From Streptosporangium sp. NBC_01495 (GTDB taxonomy: Bacteria > Actinomycetota > Actinomycetes > Streptosporangiales > Streptosporangiaceae): a DNA stretch of 64,000 nucleotides. Positions 16,949 through 24,918 of the stretch are shown here, in pieces; position 1 is the stretch's first letter, and every line of letters starts with the position of its first letter. The stretch spans positions 930,001 through 994,000 of the forward strand of contig NZ_CP109430.1 in NCBI RefSeq assembly GCF_036250735.1, written 5' to 3'. The position numbers were made by a program, and so were the translations under genes. Under the pieces are notes generated by a model. The model made no database searches and was not told the DNA's origin. It saw only the letters and a list, made by a program, of their open reading frames with translations.

Positions 16949-16994
16949 AGGTGGTCAAGGGGCTGGGAGAGCCCCTCGCCTCAGGACGTGCGAG

Positions 16995-18155
16995 TTATCT
17001 GTAGAGCTCGCCGTTCGGGCCGACGATCCTGCCGGACCACACGTTGGCGGCCTTGCGGTAGATGTCGGCGGTCTCCCCGTCGAAGTACGGCGAGGTGATG
17101 AGGTCGTAGCGGTCGTTCTGGTCCTGGTCGCCGAACAGGCTGGTGACACCGTTGACGAGGCCGAGACGCCTGGAGCTGCTGTACTGCGAGATCCACGGCC
17201 CGCCGTCGGCGCCCGGGGTGAAGGCGCCCTTGAGGCCGACGTGCTCCTCGACCTTCTCGGCCGAGGAGACATACTCCTTGCCCGACGTCTTGCCGTACAC
17301 GTACTTGGGCGTCACGCCGCTGTAGGGCCTGTCGCCGTCGGGGTGCGGAGCCTGGGGGTAGCCGAAGACGTAGACGGTCTTGCCGGTCTTCTGGTTCCAG
17401 GTGAAGCCCTGGCCGCCGACGTTGTCACCGAGACGGCCGACATCCTTGGAGAGCAGGATGTAGTAGTGCGAGCCACGTGACCACTTGGGCCCGGTGAACC
17501 CGTTGTACTCACCCCTGGTGACCTGCTTGACCCCGTTGAAGGCGACGCCGTTGTAGACCGTGACGAAGGCGTAGTCCTTGTCGTAGTCCTCGTAGTTGGC
17601 GAAGTCGTAGTGCGTCCAGGCCGACTTGCCGACGTAGATGCCCCACGGGGTCTTGCCCTGGTAGTAGCCGGGGACGAAGACCCACTTGTCGAGGGTGTCG
17701 CTGTTGCTGCCCGGGTCGTAGACGCAGTGAGCGGCGGTGGAGACCAGGTTGCGGTACTTGCCCTGGACGGAGGTGGCCGAGCACCACCGGTACTCGCCGT
17801 TGACGACGAAGAACACCTTGCCGATGGTCTTGGGCAGGTTCACGTTCTTGGCGAGTGACGGGGTGGGCTTCTCCGAGCCGGTCGGACCGACGCTGCCGGG
17901 GCTGCCGTCGGGGGAGAAGCCGCCGCCGACCTTCATCTTCGGGGCCCCGGGGTCGGGGTTGTAGACCGTCGCCTTCTTGAGGGCGGCGAAGTTCGACGCC
18001 GCCCAGAAGTCGATGACCGAGACCGCCGAGGCGTTGTTCCTGGCCATCGGGTCGGTCGCCCAGTCGGGGGCGGCCTGAGCGGTGCCGGCCAGGGTGGTGG
18101 CCAGCAGGGCGGTGGCGGCTGCGGCGCCACCGAGGGGGAGAAGAGAGTGCTTCAA
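16995..18155 (-). CDS. Secreted V8/trypsin-like pseudoprotease, paralog 3 (short form)
   Basis: A 386-residue paralog of A/B without the large insertion. A signal peptide spans about 1-28 (GTAQA, then APDWA). Triad His143 (STAAHC) and Asp194 (DKDYAFV) are present, but the nucleophile motif is again PGADGGPW (Asp317). The cysteine pair found in active paralogs is also absent (PKYVYG, GLKGAF). LGDNVGGQGF, GYPQAPHPDG and FGDQDQNDRYD are shared family blocks. The TTG at 18155 has AAGGAG 8 bp before it. The frame continues upstream to 18212 without a good ribosome site. It is probably secreted and non-proteolytic. Confidence 0.88.
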   Translation of the reverse strand: MKHSLLPLGGAAAATALLATTLAGTAQAAPDWATDPMARNNASAVSVIDFWAASNFAALKKATVYNPDPGAPKMKVGGGFSPDGSPGSVGPTGSEKPTPSLAKNVNLPKTIGKVFFVVNGEYRWCSATSVQGKYRNLVSTAAHCVYDPGSNSDTLDKWVFVPGYYQGKTPWGIYVGKSAWTHYDFANYEDYDKDYAFVTVYNGVAFNGVKQVTRGEYNGFTGPKWSRGSHYYILLSKDVGRLGDNVGGQGFTWNQKTGKTVYVFGYPQAPHPDGDRPYSGVTPKYVYGKTSGKEYVSSAEKVEEHVGLKGAFTPGADGGPWISQYSSSRRLGLVNGVTSLFGDQDQNDRYDLITSPYFDGETADIYRKAANVWSGRIVGPNGELYR

Positions 18156-18260
18156 AAGACGAGCTCCTTGCGCTGCAACGTTCCCGGACGTCCGGGAACT
18201 GCGGGACGACAAGCTACGAACCTATGCAGTGATCGCCAGAGCAAACCCCGTATAAGGGTC

Positions 18261-18279
18261 CCTTAAGCCTCTCTTAAGG
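18261..18279. promoter_or_regulatory. Inverted repeat upstream of paralog 3
   Basis: CCTTAAG-CCTCT-CTTAAGG is a perfect 7-bp inverted repeat 106 bp before the TTG start of paralog 3. It lies just 6 bp 3' of the paralog 4 stop (minus strand). It could be an operator; it is too AT-rich to be a strong terminator. Confidence 0.4.
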
Positions 18280-18284
18280 CGGCG

Positions 18285-19502
18285 TTATGATCGGGGCGCC
18301 TGCTGGGTCGCGGCCCAGTGATAGACGACGTAGGTCGACGCGATGAAGTACGGGGAGGAGATCCTGTCGTACCTGCGGTCGGTGTTGACGTCCCAGGCGA
18401 AGCTGTTGACGCCGTTGAGGTAGCCGACGCCGTTCACGCTGTTGTAGGAGATCAGCCAGGGGCCGCCGCTCGCGCCGTTGGTGAACCCGCAGGTCAGGGC
18501 GATGCCCTGCTCGACCAGGCGGGCGGGGGCCGTCACGCTGATGGTGCGCCCGTCGCACCACTTCAGCTTCTGGCCGTCGTAGGGCCGGTAGCCGTCGGGA
18601 TGCGGGGCGGCGGGATAACCGAAGGCGACCGTGGACAGGCCCTTGCCGCGGTTGGTCACCAGGCCCTGCCCGCCGACGTTGTCCTCCAGGCTTCCGACGC
18701 CCTCCATCTCGTAGGTGCCGGACGTCTTGCCGGCCTTCCACCTGAAGCCGTCGTGCACGGTGACGAACGCGTAGTCGTAGTCGTAGTCGCCCTTGCCGAC
18801 GAAGTCCTCATGCAGGTTGAGAGAGTGGCCGACGTAGATCCCGTACGGGGTGTCGCCCTTGTCGTAGCCGGGGATGAAGATCCAGTATTCGGCCTGGCTG
18901 CCCGTCTTGGCGTCGTAGGCGCAGTGCCCGGCCGTCGCGACCAGGTTGCGGTTGGTCGCCGCCACCGAGGAGGCGGAGCACCAGTAGTCCTTGGTGCCGA
19001 TCCGGAAGAACACCTTGCCCACGGTCACCGGCGAGCTGCTGGAGGCCGGGGGCCGCTTCTTCGGCAGGGTGGGCCTGACGACCGGGGCGGAACTCCCGGA
19101 CGTGCTGGAGCTCTTCCTGCCGGTGGTCGTGGTGGTCGCGGTCTCCCCGGTCGCGGTCTCCCTGGCGTTGGACGCCGCGGCGGCCGTGGCGCTCCCCGGT
19201 GTGGCGCTCCCTGTGGGGCCGCTGGAGGAGGGAGACGCGGAGGAAGGAGATCCGGAGGAGGGAGGGCTGCCGGGCGTGGCCGGCACGTTGTCCATGGCCT
19301 GCTTGAGCCTGGCAGGGCTCCAGTACTCCGCGATCCGCCTCATGTCGGCGCTGCTCTTGGTCAGGGTGATCGAGGTGATCCCGTTGGGAACCCCGTACAG
19401 CGGGCCGGCCGCGGCGCTCCCGGCGAACGTGGACGTCATGGTCACACAGGCGGCGACCAGCCCGCCCAGTGTGGCCGTGAGCCGCCGCGCGCGGGAGGAC
19501 AT
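18285..19502 (-). CDS. Secreted V8/trypsin-like serine protease, paralog 4 (active triad)
   Basis: A 405-residue secreted protease with an intact triad: His193 (ATAGHC), Asp243 (DYDYAFV) and Ser345 (NGASGGPW). A signal peptide covers about 1-32. A W-containing proregion motif (EYWSPARLKQAM) follows. Residues about 75-158 are a Ser/Thr/Pro/Ala-rich linker unlike the other paralogs. Cysteine pairs WC/HC around the His and KWC/LTC before the Ser are present. It lacks the large insertion. The ATG start has AAAGGA before it. It is expected to cleave extracellular proteins; specificity (Glu-type or trypsin-type) is not readable by eye. Confidence 0.9.
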   Translation of the reverse strand: MSSRARRLTATLGGLVAACVTMTSTFAGSAAAGPLYGVPNGITSITLTKSSADMRRIAEYWSPARLKQAMDNVPATPGSPPSSGSPSSASPSSSGPTGSATPGSATAAAASNARETATGETATTTTTGRKSSSTSGSSAPVVRPTLPKKRPPASSSSPVTVGKVFFRIGTKDYWCSASSVAATNRNLVATAGHCAYDAKTGSQAEYWIFIPGYDKGDTPYGIYVGHSLNLHEDFVGKGDYDYDYAFVTVHDGFRWKAGKTSGTYEMEGVGSLEDNVGGQGLVTNRGKGLSTVAFGYPAAPHPDGYRPYDGQKLKWCDGRTISVTAPARLVEQGIALTCGFTNGASGGPWLISYNSVNGVGYLNGVNSFAWDVNTDRRYDRISSPYFIASTYVVYHWAATQQAPRS

Positions 19503-19666
19503 GGGGATCCTTTCGGGGAACCGGAAGTTTCGGGTGGCTACCTAGGGTGCAAGGGGTGATTTTTCCAGATCAACTTAGTTTTGGGCAGTTCGTTGGACCG
19601 ATCCGCTCTTACTCTGTTACCTGGCCAGTGTGGCTGAAGGTGTATAAGCACCCCGTGAAGGTGGAA

Positions 19667-19692
19667 AAGGGCCCGGCGTGCACCGGGCCCTT
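19667..19692. terminator. Hairpin downstream of paralog 5
   Basis: AAGGGCCCGG (19667-19676) and CCGGGCCCTT (19683-19692) pair around CGTGCA. It is 21 bp past the stop of the minus-strand gene ending at 19714. Confidence 0.75.
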
Positions 19693-19713
19693 CCTCGTTC
19701 ACGAAGCCCGTGT

Positions 19714-21306
19714 CTAGGCGGGAAGCTTCCCGGTCCAGAGGTTGGCGGCGTGCTTGTAGATGCCGTACGTGTCACCGTTGAAGTACGGGGTGGTGACGCG
19801 GTCGTAGCGCTTGTTGTCGTCGCTGTCGATCGTGAGGCTCACGACACCGTTGAGGTAGCCGGTCCGCTTGCTGTTCTTGTACTGCAGGAGGAAGGGGCCG
19901 CCGCTGGCGCCCGGGGTGAAGGCGCACTTGATCGCCTGGTGCTCCTCGGCCTTGTAGGCCGACACGACGGGCGCGGCGCCGGTCGTGCCGTAGCACCACT
20001 TCTGGGTGTGACCGGAGTACGGCTTGTTGCCGTCCAGGTGGGCCGAGGTCGGGTAGCCGAACGTGAAGACCTTCTTGCCCAGCTTCTGGTTCCAGCTGAA
20101 GCCCTGGCCGCCGACGTTGTCGCCGAGACGGCCGGCGTCGGCGAGGAGCACCACGAAGAAACGGGTGTAGTAGTAGACCTCCTTGACGCTGGTCTTCACC
20201 CACTTCTTGATGAAGTACCGCGTCTTGAACCAGGCGATCTCGTTGCCGTTGGCGTCCTTGGGAGCCTCGAGCTTGCCGAGGAACTTGCCCTCGGCCTTCT
20301 CCTTGACGAGCTGCTGGTACTCCTCCTGGCTGATCGCGACCTTGCCGTTCACGTCGCTGAAGCGGGTGAACTTGGCGTTGTTCTCCAGGTTGTCGGGGGC
20401 GGCCTTGTAGACGCTCTCGACGACCTCGACCGCGGTCAGCTTGACGCCGTTGCGGCCGTCCTTGACGTACTCCTCGATGTACTGCTGGGCGTCGGCGGGC
20501 TTGGCGACGGTCTCGACCTTGGGGTCGAGCGTCTTCTTCCAGTACGGCCCGCTCTCGCCGTACTTCTCGATCCCCAGCTCGTACTCGGACTTGGAGATCT
20601 CCTTGTCCTCGGTGTACTTGTGACCCTTGGTCGCCGCGTACGTGGGCGCGGTCACTTCCTTGACACCGGTCTGCTTGATGCCGTTGTAGACGTTGACGAA
20701 GGCGTAGTCGTAGTCGTAGTCCTCGTAGACCGTGAAGTCGTCGTGGGTGTTGACCTTGGCGCCGACGTAGACGCCCCAGGGGGCCTTGCCCTGGTAGTAG
20801 CCGGGGATGAACACGAAGTTGCTGAAGGGCTTGTTCGTGTCGGTGTCGTAGACACAGTGGGCGGCGGTGGCGACCAGGTTGCGGTACTTCGACTGCACGG
20901 AGCTGCCGGAGCACCAACGCTCCTGGCCCTTGTCGTCGACGAAGAAGACCTTGCCGACGGTGATCGGGAGGTTCACGTTCCTCGACTTGCCGGCGCTCTT
21001 GTCTTCCTCGCCGGTCGGGGCGACGACGCCGGGCTTGCCGTCGGCGGCGGCCCTGGCGGCACCGGTCTTGGTCAGCCTGGCTGAGACGGTGGAGTCGGCG
21101 AGGTAGGTCGTCGCCGACTTGAGCTTCGAGGCGGTCCAGTAGCCCGCGATGGCCTTCGCGTTACCGGAGGGGGTGAGCGCCGAGGACTTGACGTCGGGGT
21201 CGGCCGTGCTCGCCTGGGCGGTGGCGGGGAGGGAGGCGCCGATCATCGTGGCGGCGGCGAGGGCGCCGCCGAGGGGAAGGACGAGGCGCTTGGCTCGGGA
21301 GTTCAA
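19714..21306 (-). CDS. Secreted V8/trypsin-like serine protease, paralog 5 (active triad, with insertion)
   Basis: A 530-residue protein with an intact triad: His150 (ATAAHC), Asp200 (DYDYAFV) and Ser468 (PGASGGPF). It has the KWC and IKC cysteines before the Ser. It carries the same insertion of about 160 residues seen in pseudoproteases A and B, including the shared block LDPKVETVAKPA and a Lys/Tyr-rich second half. This ties paralog 5 closely to A/B although its catalytic residues differ. A signal peptide spans about 1-32 (ATAQA). The TTG at 21306 has AAGGAG 5 bp before it; an upstream in-frame ATG in MTHDKEGAP overlaps that ribosome site and is less likely. Confidence 0.9.
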   Translation of the reverse strand: MNSRAKRLVLPLGGALAAATMIGASLPATAQASTADPDVKSSALTPSGNAKAIAGYWTASKLKSATTYLADSTVSARLTKTGAARAAADGKPGVVAPTGEEDKSAGKSRNVNLPITVGKVFFVDDKGQERWCSGSSVQSKYRNLVATAAHCVYDTDTNKPFSNFVFIPGYYQGKAPWGVYVGAKVNTHDDFTVYEDYDYDYAFVNVYNGIKQTGVKEVTAPTYAATKGHKYTEDKEISKSEYELGIEKYGESGPYWKKTLDPKVETVAKPADAQQYIEEYVKDGRNGVKLTAVEVVESVYKAAPDNLENNAKFTRFSDVNGKVAISQEEYQQLVKEKAEGKFLGKLEAPKDANGNEIAWFKTRYFIKKWVKTSVKEVYYYTRFFVVLLADAGRLGDNVGGQGFSWNQKLGKKVFTFGYPTSAHLDGNKPYSGHTQKWCYGTTGAAPVVSAYKAEEHQAIKCAFTPGASGGPFLLQYKNSKRTGYLNGVVSLTIDSDDNKRYDRVTTPYFNGDTYGIYKHAANLWTGKLPA

Positions 21307-21625
21307 TGGAGCTCCTTCTTTGTCATGGGTCACTCGGGACGCAACCCACGCATGCGTAAAGAGACAAGAGGTGACCGTACTCGGCAAAGATGGGTTAAAG
21401 AGCTATAAAACGGGCAGCCAGTCGGACCGTTATATTTTTGTTATCAAATCCGTGGAACCGGGAATCCTCGGGGTCCGTCTGATCTACCTTCACTTGATCG
21501 AGAAGTTCCGTGCGGGTCATGTGACCGTATGAACTGCGGAAACACCGAGGCCGGTGGTTGTCCCGAGAGCGCGACCGAGGGCAGGCTGAGCCGGGCATCC
21601 GCGTCACACGTCATCGGGGGATCTC
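21307..21625. promoter_or_regulatory. Divergent promoter region of paralog 5 and the SSI-like gene
   Basis: A 319-bp divergent gap with an unusually AT-rich core (GTTATATTTTTGTTATC near 21430-21446), compared with flanks above 65% GC. A short palindrome GGTCA-TG-TGACC lies at about 21514-21525. It must hold promoters for both the minus-strand protease and the plus-strand inhibitor, a natural place for co-regulation. Confidence 0.5.
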
Positions 21626-22270
21626 ATGCGGCGTCTTCTCTGCCTGGCCGTTGTCGGCCTCTTCCAGCTCTCGGGTACGGCCGCGGCGTCCACACCGCCG
21701 CCCCGCGATCCCGTTCCCGGGGCGCAGGAGACGAGGCCGTTTCCCCGTCCCGGCGACCGGGGGCCGCAGGTGACGGAGCCGCTCCCGCTCCATCCGGGCG
21801 AGCCCGCCCAGACCATGCCCGGACCGGTGGATCCGTTTCCCAGGGCCAGACCTCCACGCAGCACCAAGGCGCTCGTGCTGAGCCTCGCGCGGGGAGACAA
21901 GCCCCTGCCCGTGGCGAGCCACGCCCTGCTGCTGTGCGACCGGCCCGGCGACACCCACCCCGACGCGGTCCACGCGTGCGAGGCGCTGGCCGAGGTGCGG
22001 GGTGATCCCGCCAGGCTCAGGCCGAAGGCGGGGGTGGCGTGCACGCTGCAGTACGACCCGGTCACGGTGACCGCCATCGGGATCTGGAACAACCGGTTCA
22101 TCCGGTTCGAACGCACCTACGGCAGCCCCTGCTCGCTGCGGGCCGCCACCGGCCCGGTCTTCGCCCTCGACGACGACTCCCCGAAACCGGCGAGTGGATG
22201 GAACGTTCCCGACAGGCTGGCGGCCTTTCCCGGGACGTCCCCCGGAAGGGCCCGGCGGCCGGGTTCGTAA
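21626..22270 (+). CDS. Secreted subtilisin-inhibitor-like (SSI family) protein
   Basis: A 214-residue secreted protein. A signal peptide covers about 1-21, then a Pro-rich segment (about 22-80), then an SSI domain (about 82-181). SSI signatures are LLLCDRPGDTHPDAVHAC, GDPARL, CTLQYDPVTVTAIGIW, FERTYGSPC and the terminal PVFAL. All four conserved cysteines are present (C104, C118, C139, C169). Aligned with Streptomyces SSI, the reactive bond is Leu141-Gln142, so P1 is Leu, which suits subtilisin- or chymotrypsin-like targets. A 33-residue tail follows. It is the only plus-strand gene among six protease-like genes. It may restrain the neighbouring proteases or foreign ones. Confidence 0.85.
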   Translation: MRRLLCLAVVGLFQLSGTAAASTPPPRDPVPGAQETRPFPRPGDRGPQVTEPLPLHPGEPAQTMPGPVDPFPRARPPRSTKALVLSLARGDKPLPVASHALLLCDRPGDTHPDAVHACEALAEVRGDPARLRPKAGVACTLQYDPVTVTAIGIWNNRFIRFERTYGSPCSLRAATGPVFALDDDSPKPASGWNVPDRLAAFPGTSPGRARRPGS

Positions 22271-22290
22271 CCGGCCGCCACCCGTGTGAG

Positions 22291-22320
22291 GAAGGGCCCG
22301 GTCCCAGGACCGGGCCCTTC
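22291..22320. terminator. Bidirectional hairpin between the SSI gene and paralog 6
   Basis: GAAGGGCCCGGTCC (22291-22304) and GGACCGGGCCCTTC (22307-22320) pair perfectly. It lies between convergent genes, 20 bp past the SSI-like stop and 50 bp past the paralog 6 stop. Confidence 0.8.
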
Positions 22321-22370
22321 TCGTTCACTCCGGCCGGCCGAATGGCCTTACGGTCGGCCGGTGGTGCGGG

Positions 22371-23486
22371 TCAGTTGGTCCAGCGGTTGGCCGCGGTCTT
22401 GTAGACCTTGTAGGTGTCGCTGTTGAAGTACGGCGAGGAGATCTTGTCGTACCGGTCGTTCTTGTCGGTGTCCCAGGCGATGCTGTTGACGCCGACCAGG
22501 TAGCCGGTCCGGCTGGAGCTCTTGTACTTGTAGATCCAGGGTCCGCCGCTCGCGCCCGCGGTGAAGGCGCACTTGAAGCCGATGTGCTCCTGGACGTTGT
22601 ACTTCGGCGCGGCCGGCATGGCGCCGGTCGTGCCGTAGCACCACTTCATCGTGCGGCCGGAGTAGGGCTTGTCGCCGTCGGGGTGCAGGCCGGCCGGGTA
22701 GCCGAAGGAGAAGATCGAGTTCTTGACCTTCTGGTTCCAGGCGAAGCCCTGGCCGCCGACGTTGTCGCCGAGACGGCCGACGGTCTTGATGATCGGCTGC
22801 CACTTGCCGTCCTTGTCCTTCTCCCAGTTCACCTTGAACCCGGAGTGGACGTTGACGAAGGCGTAGTCGTAGTCGTAGTCCTCCTTCACGACGAAGTCGT
22901 CGTGCGCGTTGAACCACTTGGCCGCGTAGATGCCGTAGGGGTTCTTGCCGTCCCACGCCTGGTTGCCGTCCCAGTAGGACGGGATGAAGATCCAGTTGTC
23001 GTAGAACTGGTTGGTCTTCACGTCGTAGACGCAGTGCGCGGAGGTGGCGACCACGTTGCGGTACTTGCCCTGAACTGAGCTGCCGGAGCAGTACTTCCAG
23101 CTCTTCGGGTCCGCCGGGTTGGCGCCGGGCAGGGTGAAGAAGACGCGCCCGACGGTGTTGGGCAGGTTCACCTGCTTGCTCTTGGAGGACTTGGCGCCCT
23201 CCGCGCCGATCGGCGGGACCGACCCGCCGGGGCCGTCGGGGCCCGCGGCGCTGGAGGCCTTGCCGCCCCTGACGCTCAGGTCGAGGTCGCCGGTGGCGTC
23301 CGTGGCCTTGCGCATGCGCTCGGGCGACCAGAAGGAGGTGGCCTGGTTGGCCGTCTCCGAGGCCTGGGAACTGACCACGTCCTTGGGGGCCGTACCGGCG
23401 TTGGCACCGGTGGTGGCGCCGATCACTCCGGCGATCATGAGAACGCCGGTGAGGGGGATCGTGAGGCGCCGTGCTCGGGAATTCAT
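22371..23486 (-). CDS. Secreted V8/trypsin-like serine protease, paralog 6 (active triad)
   Basis: A 371-residue secreted protease with His151 (ATSAHC), Asp208 (DYDYAFV) and Ser313 (AGASGGPW). The KWC and FKC cysteines that accompany active members are present. The N-terminus MNSRARRLTIPL resembles that of paralog 5 (LNSRAKRLVLPL). A signal peptide spans about 1-30 (GANAG), followed by the W motif SFWSPERMRKA and a Gly/Pro-rich linker. It lacks the large insertion but has a short Trp-rich loop (YWDGNQAWDGKNPYG). The ATG start has AAAGGAG 4 bp before it. The upstream region is strongly AT-rich. Confidence 0.92.
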   Translation of the reverse strand: MNSRARRLTIPLTGVLMIAGVIGATTGANAGTAPKDVVSSQASETANQATSFWSPERMRKATDATGDLDLSVRGGKASSAAGPDGPGGSVPPIGAEGAKSSKSKQVNLPNTVGRVFFTLPGANPADPKSWKYCSGSSVQGKYRNVVATSAHCVYDVKTNQFYDNWIFIPSYWDGNQAWDGKNPYGIYAAKWFNAHDDFVVKEDYDYDYAFVNVHSGFKVNWEKDKDGKWQPIIKTVGRLGDNVGGQGFAWNQKVKNSIFSFGYPAGLHPDGDKPYSGRTMKWCYGTTGAMPAAPKYNVQEHIGFKCAFTAGASGGPWIYKYKSSSRTGYLVGVNSIAWDTDKNDRYDKISSPYFNSDTYKVYKTAANRWTN

Positions 23487-23886
23487 GAAGCTCCTTTCGT
23501 TCTCAGCGCGGAGACGGGACTTCTCCTCGCCGGGAAAACGATCGGAACGTTACTGACTGGGCCGAGCACTCGGCAGGAATTGACGGGAAAAAGTCTGAGA
23601 CGGTTCCATCCGATGCTGTCTTGTTATTTAAATAGCCATTTGTTATAACTTAACGAATAAGCATTTCCGCAGCTCACGTTGGTTGTTTGGCGATCTCAGA
23701 GGCATCGTCGACATCACCGGTAACAGCTATTACCGAAGGTTTCTCAAGTAACTCCGACACCTTTGGGCCATTGAGTGCGGTGACGTTCTCGGCGCTGTGT
23801 GGCGGCCTTCCGCGTTTATTTTGGTCCGGGCCGCGGACGGCGGGCCGTGTGACGGCGCCTCCCCCGGGAGGCATCGATTCTGATTC
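23487..23886. other. AT-rich divergent intergenic region upstream of paralog 6
   Basis: A 400-bp gap. Around 23618-23665 it is very AT-rich (TGTTATTTAAATAGCC, GTTATAACTTAACG), the lowest-GC stretch I noticed here, and probably contains promoters. A minus-strand open frame 23674-23874 (66 codons, ending SEIAKQPT) shows no ribosome site or recognised family; I do not call it a gene. Confidence 0.5.
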
Positions 23887-24855
23887 GTGACGGTACTGAC
23901 GCGGGTGCCGAGACCGCCGAACCCCGAAGATGGGGGCCGAGAACCGTACCTTCTGCAAGAGGCGGCCGAAGACGTGGCCGGTGGTCAGCACGACATCATC
24001 GAGGCGAGGTCCCCCGGGGGTCCGTGGCGCTGGATCGGCGCCGCCGCGCTGGCGGCGCTCGTGGCGTGGGGCCTGCTGACGGGCCGGGAGCCGGACGCGG
24101 TTCCGCCGCCGTTCCCGTCGCCGGTGCCCACGCGGGCGGGGGCCGTCGCGGAGCAGGCCCCGAACGTGCTCCACCCGCGGTTCCGCCAGGAGGGCGGAAG
24201 GGAGATCCTCGACGTGGTCTTTCCCGACGGTTCGGCGGCGGAGGTGAGCTACCCGGCGGAGGTGGGCCTGGCGAAGCTGGGGGTCCGGCCCGCGATATCG
24301 GGCCGGCTCGAGGGTGACACCGGCCCGTACCGGCAGCTGAACGTGCCGTCGGGAGGCCCGGCGGGGGTCGCCCAGGGGCGGCCGATGATCCGGCGGCTGG
24401 CCAAGGGGGTGACGCTCTGGCACCCGATGAGTCCCGCCGAGGGGGAGGTGCTGCTGTTCGGGTTCGACCCGTGGTTCGTGGCGCTGCGCGATCTCAAGGA
24501 CGGCATGCCCTTCGAACAGCGCATGCTCTGGGCACGCGGTCTGAGCGGCAAAGTGACCAAGGGCGGCTACCTCGTGCTCGACGCCGAATCCCCGGTGCGG
24601 CTGGCCACGCAGGGGGAGATCCTTCGCGGTGAGCCGCTGGGGCCGCAGCTGTGGTTCGGCGGGGCGAGGGAGACCCTGCTGGTGCTGGCCCCGATCCCCG
24701 GCTGCGACGTCGCGTCGGTCGAGCTCTCCGTCATCGAGCAGCGACGCCGCTTCTCCGCCGAGACCTGCCAGGACGGCGTGTACGTCGCGGCCTCGGGGGA
24801 GCGGGGACACGTCGAGAGGACCATGGCGGGCATAACCGTGCGGCGGACGGCGTAG
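23887..24855 (+). CDS. Membrane-anchored hypothetical protein
   Basis: A 322-residue protein of unknown family. A short N-terminal cytoplasmic part is followed by one hydrophobic segment (about residues 47-66, WRWIGAAALAALVAWGLL), a Pro-rich linker and a soluble domain of about 220 residues outside the membrane. Features include VVFPDGSAAEVSYPAEVGLAK and two cysteines (PIPGCDV, AETCQDG) that could pair. The GTG start is assumed. It is not part of an evident operon. The topology suggests an extracytoplasmic role; no enzyme motif was seen. Confidence 0.7.
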   Translation: MTVLTRVPRPPNPEDGGREPYLLQEAAEDVAGGQHDIIEARSPGGPWRWIGAAALAALVAWGLLTGREPDAVPPPFPSPVPTRAGAVAEQAPNVLHPRFRQEGGREILDVVFPDGSAAEVSYPAEVGLAKLGVRPAISGRLEGDTGPYRQLNVPSGGPAGVAQGRPMIRRLAKGVTLWHPMSPAEGEVLLFGFDPWFVALRDLKDGMPFEQRMLWARGLSGKVTKGGYLVLDAESPVRLATQGEILRGEPLGPQLWFGGARETLLVLAPIPGCDVASVELSVIEQRRRFSAETCQDGVYVAASGERGHVERTMAGITVRRTA

Positions 24856-24918
24856 CGGCGGCGCGGGGGACGGGGCCCGTTCGCGGTGGGCGCCGCGCGG
24901 ACGGCGTAGGGTGCGGCC

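Larger units (their letters stand above)
16596..16994. other. Intergenic region upstream of paralog B
   Basis: A 399-bp gap. It holds the diverged promoter region of paralog B with a CRP-like palindrome (16769-16784) and the terminator of paralog 3 (16916-16948). The segment 16596-16826 corresponds to 14131-14361 upstream of paralog A. No gene was recognised. Confidence 0.6.

Noticed and set aside
23674-23874. A 66-codon minus-strand frame (ending SEIAKQPT)
   Set aside because: No ribosome site and no recognised family. The sequence looks less biased than a typical shadow frame, so it is recorded, but evidence is too weak to call.
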